Notes under the pieces: model-generated
What the model was told of the DNA's origin: nothing
What the model saw: only the letters and a program-made list of their open reading frames with translations
Databases searched by the model: none
Assembly (NCBI RefSeq): GCF_026341125.1
Contig: NZ_JAPEOR010000002.1
Span: 868,001-932,000 of the forward strand
Direction: 5' to 3'
Length of the DNA stretch: 64,000 nucleotides
Source of the DNA: Streptomyces sp. NBC_01142
GTDB taxonomy: Bacteria > Actinomycetota > Actinomycetes > Streptomycetales > Streptomycetaceae
Program-made: the position numbers and the translations under genes
Shown: positions 59,738 to 64,000 of the stretch, in pieces
How positions within the stretch are numbered: position 1 is the first letter of the stretch
Layout: each line of letters starts with the position of its first letter

Positions 59738-60559
59738 ATGAGTGCACGCAACAGCCAGGCCAACAAGGCGGCGGCCCGCGAACGACTGCGCGTGGAGCGT
59801 GAGCGTCAGGCCAAGAAGGACAAGGTCCGCCGGCAACTCGTCGTCATCGGCTCGACCGTCGCGGTCATCGCGGCGGCGGGCGGCGTCGCCTACGGCGTCA
59901 TGCAGGCCAACAAGCCGACCCACTGGGAGTCGGTGAGCAGCAAGAAGAACGTCACCGCGCCGAAGAACACCGAGGGCGAGAACGGGACGACCGTCGTCAT
60001 CGGCAAGCCGGCCGCCAAGAAGACGCTCGAGCTGTACGAGGACTCGCGCTGCCCGGTCTGCGCGACCTTCGAGCAGGCGGCGGGCGAGACGGTCAAGAAG
60101 GACATCGACGCCGGCAAGTACAAGATCAAGTACATCGGCGCCACGTTCATCGACGGCGAGAAGTCCATCAACGGCGAGGGGTCGAAGAACGCGCTGAGCG
60201 CGCTCGGCGCGGCGCTGAACGTGAGCCCCGAGGCGTTCATGGAGTACAAGGCCGCCCTGTACTCCACGAAGTTCCACCCCGCGGAGACCGACGACAAGTT
60301 CTCCAAGGACTCCTATCTCCTCGAGGTCGCCGACTCCGTGGCCGCGCTCAAGAGCAACAGCGAGTTCAAGAAGAACGTCGAGGACGGGACCTTCGACGGC
60401 TGGGCGATGAAGATGTCGGACGCGTTCGACGACAGCGGGGTCGGCGCCACGCCGACGCTCAAGATGGACGGCAAGAAGATAGTCGCGGCGGGCAGCAAGA
60501 ACGCGCCCATGACGGTCGAGCAGTTCAACGCCGCGATCGACAAGGCCCTCAAGGGCTGA
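59738..60559 (+). CDS. DsbA-family membrane-anchored thiol-disulfide protein (CPVC)
   Basis: 273 residues from ATG 59738 (GGAG 9 nt upstream). The basic N-terminus (ARERLRVERERQAKKDKVRRQ) precedes one membrane helix (about 35-55); the active-site CPVC is in DSRCPVC near residue 105 and the cis-Pro loop is GATPTLKMDG near 247. Same architecture as the protein at 17685, but a different active-site dipeptide. Its stop TGA (60557-60559) forms the first bases of a tRNA-Gly 3' half. Confidence 0.87.
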   Translation: MSARNSQANKAAARERLRVERERQAKKDKVRRQLVVIGSTVAVIAAAGGVAYGVMQANKPTHWESVSSKKNVTAPKNTEGENGTTVVIGKPAAKKTLELYEDSRCPVCATFEQAAGETVKKDIDAGKYKIKYIGATFIDGEKSINGEGSKNALSALGAALNVSPEAFMEYKAALYSTKFHPAETDDKFSKDSYLLEVADSVAALKSNSEFKKNVEDGTFDGWAMKMSDAFDDSGVGATPTLKMDGKKIVAAGSKNAPMTVEQFNAAIDKALKG

Positions 60560-60605
60560 GCTTCCCGAGGTCAGAGCGCGGGTTCGATTCCCGTCACCTG
60601 CTCCA
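60557..60605 (+). tRNA. 3' half of tRNA-Gly(CCC): anticodon arm to CCA, 5' half missing
   Basis: Positions 60557-60573 form an anticodon arm TGAGC/TTCCCGA/GGTCA with one G-G mismatch and anticodon CCC. 60578-60594 are a T-arm (GCGGG/TTCGATT/CCCGT), 60595-60601 is the acceptor 3' strand CACCTGC, then discriminator T and an encoded CCA. No GCAGGTG 5' acceptor strand or D-arm precedes it, because that DNA codes for the DsbA-like protein. It is a scar or attachment site, not an active tRNA gene. Confidence 0.8.
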
Positions 60606-60610
60606 TAGTT

Positions 60611-60637
60611 GAGGCCCAGGTCAGAGACCTGGGCCTC
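60611..60637 (+). terminator. Hairpin terminator 3' of the tRNA-Gly fragment
   Basis: Perfect 11-bp stem (60611-60621 with 60627-60637), CAGAG loop, 5 nt after the CCA. It would have ended transcription of the tRNA and may now serve the DsbA-like gene. Confidence 0.75.
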
Positions 60638-60867
60638 GCGCGTTGTCTGGACCACTTCGACGCCGCGTGCCATAAGCGTGGCCCCGACCTGCATCGATTC
60701 CACATGGCAGCCTCACCTGGCGCATCCAGCACCGCGCCCAAAGGCCGGTGCCCAGTAATCGAGCGCGCGCGGCACAAGCCTGAAGCGCCGCACAGCACCC
60801 CGCTGCTCCGGTCCACGCGGCAGCAACCGTCCCGCTCCCGCAGGCGTCTAAAGCGCGGCGGCGATGA
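60638..60867. other. Non-coding stretch between the tRNA fragment and flavoprotein gene
   Basis: About 230 bp with no gene supported: the plus-strand frame from 60704 is the shadow of the minus-strand flavoprotein. No second hairpin was seen at the end of the flavoprotein gene. Confidence 0.5.
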
Positions 60868-61425
60868 TCATGTCTGCGCGGACAGCCTGGGGGTGAGCAG
60901 TTCCAGGGCCTCCTCCCAGCGAAAGCGGTCCGCCCCGCCGCCGGCCTTGGGCTTGTGGGGTTTGTACGAGCCAGCCAGGACGCCCATCCCGCGCAGCCTC
61001 TGCAGGCTCTCGCGGTATGCGGGGTGGGCGGCCTGGGCCGAGTTCAGGTACGGGAGGACGGCGGTAGGGATGCCGAATCCATACGCCTCGCACAGGATGC
61101 CCAAGGCAAGGGTGTCGGAGATTCCTGCGGCCCACTTGTTGATCGAGTTGAAGCTGGCCGGGGCCACCGCGATGGCGTCGGCGGGCGGCAGCGGGCGAGG
61201 ATCGCCGGGTGAGCGCCAGGTCGAGCGGATGGGGTAGCCGGTCTGGGCTTCGACAGCCGCCGCGTCTATGAAGCCCAGGCCCTGCGGGGTGGCGATGACG
61301 CCCACGTCCCAATTCGCCTCCTGGGCAGCCGTGATCAGCTTGCCGACGTCGCCGGCGATTCCGGCCGCACAGACGACGACGTACAGGAACGGCTTCTTGG
61401 TCTGCTGGTCGGGCTGATCGCTCAC
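60868..61425 (-). CDS. Flavoprotein (PPC decarboxylase/EpiD-like fold)
   Basis: 185 residues from GTG 61425, overlapping the XRE stop (GTGA). Rossmann-like flavoprotein fold: VVCAAGIAGDVGKLITAA near residue 17, GVIATPQGLGF near 42, and APASFNSINKWAAGISDTLAL near 90, the usual FMN phosphate-binding segment. The group includes HFCD decarboxylases that bind FMN. The catalytic His/Asn pair is not certain, so the substrate is unknown. Co-translated with the XRE regulator. Confidence 0.85.
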   Translation of the reverse strand: MSDQPDQQTKKPFLYVVVCAAGIAGDVGKLITAAQEANWDVGVIATPQGLGFIDAAAVEAQTGYPIRSTWRSPGDPRPLPPADAIAVAPASFNSINKWAAGISDTLALGILCEAYGFGIPTAVLPYLNSAQAAHPAYRESLQRLRGMGVLAGSYKPHKPKAGGGADRFRWEEALELLTPRLSAQT

Positions 61426-62702
61426 GCGGGGACTCCCAGTTGACGGCTGAAGTGATGCAGTTCAGGCAGGGTACGGCGACGATCGCGTGCGGCCATGTCG
61501 GCGACCAGCTCCCGGACAGCGGGGCGGCGGATGTCCTGGGACGCGCAGCTCTCAGCGATGCGCAGAGCCTGGTACCCGTCGGCCAGCCGTCCTTGCTGGC
61601 TGTAGGCGCGGGCGGTCTCGACCCACAGCGCCGCGCGTCGCTCGGGCACGGGGATGTGGCGGCGCATGAGTGGACGCGCGGCCTCCAGGGCGATGCCGGC
61701 GTCGCCGAAGGCGACAGCGGCACTGACCTCGTGCAACGCCACGTTGGTGGGGCTGAAGTTGGCCCAGGCGTCCGGCCGGTCGAGGGCGACGTAGCGCGCG
61801 ACTTCCTTGGCTTCCGAGAGGAATTCCTGGGTGGCGGACCTGTTGCCGCCGCCGCTGGCGGCGGTGACGCCGCGCAGCAGAAGGAGTCCGAGTGCTGCGA
61901 GGTACCGCGGGGAGCGTTGGTCGTATGCGCTGGTGAGCTGGTCGGCGGTGTGCCGGACGAGGGTGATCGCCTGGGCGGTGTGCTTCTCGCGGGCCAGGAC
62001 GTGCGCGTGGACGCGGACGCTGGAGGCGAGGACCACCGGGTCGTCGGAACGTTCGGCCTCGGCCATGGCGCGGCCGACGGCAAGCCATGCGTTGCCGTGG
62101 TCGCCCTGCTTGAGCAGCAGGCTCACCGAGGTCTGGTACGCCGTAGCCAGGAGGCCGGAGAAGTCTGCCGATCCGGGGCTGGAGCCGACGGCCTGCCGGA
62201 GGTCGGCGATCAGGCCCGGAAGGGTGCCGACGAGTTCTGCGTAGTCGCAGGTGCAGAACAGCCGGCGCACCGCGGTGACCCGGTCTCGTAGCTCTGCCGG
62301 GGCCATGCTCTGGCTGGTGGCGTCGAGGGTGGGTCCCGGGAGGAGTGCCTGGACAAGTGCGTGCTGAGCGGCGGTAGGTGCCGCCGGAACCGCGAGTGCG
62401 GCTACACCCGCGGCGAGGAAAGTACGGCGGTGCATGTTCTCGGTCTCGGTGTCGGTGGGACTGGCCTCCGGGGCCGTACTGAGGCCCAGGCTGTGCAACG
62501 GAATGTCGAGAACGCGCGCGACCTCGCGCAGCACGCGGGCGTCCTCGGTTCCTCGGCCGCCCTCCAGGCGGCTCACCTTCGACTGGTGATAGCCCAGCAC
62601 TCGGGCCACCTCCGCCTGTGAGCGCCTCTGTAACACCCGCGCTCGGCGGATCGCCTCGCCCATCCGTCTCGCTTCGCTCTGTGCGTCGGCCATCTGCGCC
62701 AC
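61422..62702 (-). CDS. XRE-family regulator with TPR-like C-terminal region
   Basis: About 426 residues from GTG 62702 (AGGAGG close upstream; ATG 62693 also possible). The helix-turn-helix is at about residues 17-65 (RRARVLQRRSQAEVARVLGYHQSKVSRLEGGRG). A hydrophobic segment with MHRRTFLAAGVAALAVPAAP near 90-110 resembles a twin-arginine signal but is internal to a cytoplasmic regulator, as is common in this Streptomyces family. The remaining ~300 residues are helical repeats (AWLAVGRAMAEAERS, ARYVALDRPDAWANFSPTN), likely a sensor. Divergent from the ATPase gene. Confidence 0.85.
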   Translation of the reverse strand: MAQMADAQSEARRMGEAIRRARVLQRRSQAEVARVLGYHQSKVSRLEGGRGTEDARVLREVARVLDIPLHSLGLSTAPEASPTDTETENMHRRTFLAAGVAALAVPAAPTAAQHALVQALLPGPTLDATSQSMAPAELRDRVTAVRRLFCTCDYAELVGTLPGLIADLRQAVGSSPGSADFSGLLATAYQTSVSLLLKQGDHGNAWLAVGRAMAEAERSDDPVVLASSVRVHAHVLAREKHTAQAITLVRHTADQLTSAYDQRSPRYLAALGLLLLRGVTAASGGGNRSATQEFLSEAKEVARYVALDRPDAWANFSPTNVALHEVSAAVAFGDAGIALEAARPLMRRHIPVPERRAALWVETARAYSQQGRLADGYQALRIAESCASQDIRRPAVRELVADMAARDRRRTLPELHHFSRQLGVPA

Positions 62703-62869
62703 GGCTCCTCCTGCCGTCGCCGATCCTGCCTGCTCAACCGAGCGTAATTGAACCGCACTTGGCAGTGATGCAGGACGTGCATAAGCGATGCAGCGGCAGC
62801 AAGCAGCCTCGCTGCCGACCACCGCGACCCGGTTTCTTGGAGTGGCCGATCCCGACCAGGAGGTCGCTC

Positions 62870-63331
62870 ATGGAAGCGCACGAACTCAGTATTTCCGTAT
62901 CCGGAACGCCTCTGGCTGCCGCTGAAACGCGGCGGCAGATCGCGGCTGAGATACGGAGCTGGAACACGGGCTTCGATGCCGACACGCTGCACAGCGCAGA
63001 GCTGGTGGCCGGCGAGTTGATCGCCAACGCGGTTCAGCACGCGAGCGACGGTCCCGTGTCCGTGGCTGCACGGCTCAGCGGCACGGCGCTTCGGATCGAG
63101 GTCTGCGACTCCAGCAGCAAGCTGCCGAGCCCAAGCCTGCCGGACACGGCCGACGAGAGCGGGCGAGGACTGTTCATCGTCGCAGCCCTCGCCGATCACT
63201 GCGGAGTCGAACCGACCCCGTCGGGCAAGCGCTGCTGGGCCGAGATCACAGTCAGCCGCGAGTCGTCGGGCTCCCATGCCCCTGATGCCTGCCCCGCACC
63301 CCGAGCGCACCTCCCACTCCAGAGGAGATGA
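62870..63331 (+). CDS. HATPase_c anti-sigma-type ATP-binding protein
   Basis: 153 residues from ATG 62870 with an ideal AGGAGG. Fold of SpoIIAB/RsbW-like kinases: N box ELVAGELIANAVQHA near residue 48, G1 box EVCDSS near 84, and G2 box DTADESGRGLFIVAALADHCG near 95-115. It lacks other domains. Such proteins bind ATP and control a sigma factor or another regulator; the partner is unknown. It overlaps the start of the MurA-like gene. Confidence 0.87.
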   Translation: MEAHELSISVSGTPLAAAETRRQIAAEIRSWNTGFDADTLHSAELVAGELIANAVQHASDGPVSVAARLSGTALRIEVCDSSSKLPSPSLPDTADESGRGLFIVAALADHCGVEPTPSGKRCWAEITVSRESSGSHAPDACPAPRAHLPLQRR

Positions 63332-63333
63332 CC

Positions 63334-64000
63334 ATGACCAACACCCAATTGGCTGCCCATCCCGCCGAAGTGATCGCTGTCCGGCCCGGTCAGCCGCTTT
63401 CGGGTGCCGTGAAGGTCGACGGTTCCAAGAACGCCGCCCTGCCCCTGCTGGCCGCCGCTGCGGCGCTCCACCGACCGGTACGGTTGCAGAACGTTCCGTC
63501 GAGCACAGACGTTCAGACCATGATCACCCTGATGCACCAGGCAGGGTGGCGGGTGGACCACGTGGTCGGGGAGGCCGAAAGCGTCGACATCCTGCCTGGT
63601 GACACCGCACTGCCCCTTCCCGATCTCAACGGGGCGGCCCGTATCCGCGCCTCGTACTACTTGGTGCCCGCGCTCCTGGGCAGCTATGGACGGGCCCGGC
63701 TTCCCTGGCCGGGTGGGTGCCAGATCGGTGAGCGCGGAATGGAGCAGCACTTCCGGGTGTACGGGGCATTCGGCGACCGGGTAGTCGTCGACGACAGCGG
63801 ATACGCCGTCGAGGCCAGGAAGTCGGCCGCTGGGACGGTGTCGCACGTGCTGCCCTTCCGCTCCCGCGGAGCCACCGTCGCTGCGGTACTGCGTGCCATG
63901 ATCGCGGGGCAGCCTTTACGGCTCGGCCAGCCGAACCTCTCCGCCGAGGTCATCAGCCTCCTGGAGGCGCTGCGGTCCGCCGACTGGAAGAGCCGGGCCA
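63334..64000 (+). CDS. MurA-like enolpyruvyl transferase, 3' end outside window
   Basis: At least 222 residues from ATG 63334 (GAGGAG 7 nt upstream; ATG 63328 is in frame); the frame is open at the window end. Substrate-binding lysine and asparagine in GSKNAALPLLAA (near residue 31) and the PEP-reactive Cys in WPGGCQIGERG near 130 match MurA. A stand-alone copy in this accessory setting is more likely a paralogue than the essential murA, perhaps for an aminoglycan or nucleoside pathway. Downstream genes are needed to decide. Confidence 0.8.
   Translation, partial: MTNTQLAAHPAEVIAVRPGQPLSGAVKVDGSKNAALPLLAAAAALHRPVRLQNVPSSTDVQTMITLMHQAGWRVDHVVGEAESVDILPGDTALPLPDLNGAARIRASYYLVPALLGSYGRARLPWPGGCQIGERGMEQHFRVYGAFGDRVVVDDSGYAVEARKSAAGTVSHVLPFRSRGATVAAVLRAMIAGQPLRLGQPNLSAEVISLLEALRSADWKSRA

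Noticed and set aside
60532..60605. Complete tRNA-Gly gene
   Set aside because: The 5' acceptor strand, D-arm and 5' anticodon side are absent; that DNA codes for the DsbA-like protein.
60704..61237. 177-codon plus-strand frame after the tRNA fragment
   Set aside because: Opposite the flavoprotein gene; no ribosome site and no family features.

Overview
The window is high-GC actinobacterial DNA and reads as the core of a Streptomyces chromosome. Support comes from the gene order (gltBD, lgt, a trp/his supercluster, dnaE), the bifunctional PriA in place of separate HisA and TrpF, GTG starts, GTGA/ATGA operon overlaps and mycothiol-era families such as TIGR03085. No species is assigned.

Layout. 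1-8404: the end of an MFS exporter, then glutamate synthase gltBD and a VIT1/CCC1-type membrane protein. 8574-16582: a tight seven-gene operon of four ADP-ribosylglycohydrolase-family proteins, a ribokinase-like PfkB kinase, a class III CoA-transferase and a CitE-like lyase, closed by a strong hairpin. 16680-26091 (minus strand): lgt, a DsbA-like thiol protein, trpA, trpB, a small TrpM-like gene, trpC, a DUF2752 protein, an HGxxPAAG protein, a Trp-associated membrane protein, trpE and hisI. 26176-29340: a TIGR03085 protein and an ArsR-type regulator with an MFS transporter and a divergent VOC protein around a perfect operator palindrome. 29357-35108 (minus): hisD-hisC-hisB-small membrane protein-hisH-priA-ridA-hisF. 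35266-39424: a large repeat/membrane protein, a helical-repeat-like protein, a Lon N-domain-like protein, a YbaK-type deacylase and a 24-residue bL37-like ribosomal protein.

39585-49247 is an accessory insertion bounded by 38-bp inverted repeats of Tn3-family form (34/38 identical) with imperfect 5-bp flanks. It carries three tyrosine recombinase genes (the second broken by one stop codon), a DUF1963-like protein, an FAD monooxygenase with a divergent GntR-TetR fusion regulator, and a decayed, truncated Tn3-type transposase.

49271-60559 returns to core genes: DUF2567, an ABC exporter pair, an NYN-domain protein, dnaE, DUF2252, a membrane protein and a second DsbA-like protein. Its stop codon fuses to the 3' half of a glycine tRNA followed by a terminator, which looks like an attachment site or island edge. 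Beyond it are a flavoprotein, an XRE regulator, an anti-sigma-type ATPase and the start of a MurA-like enolpyruvyl transferase that runs off the window. The most novel-looking items are the multi-ADP-ribosylhydrolase operon, the Tn3-bounded recombinase element and the tRNA-scar island edge.
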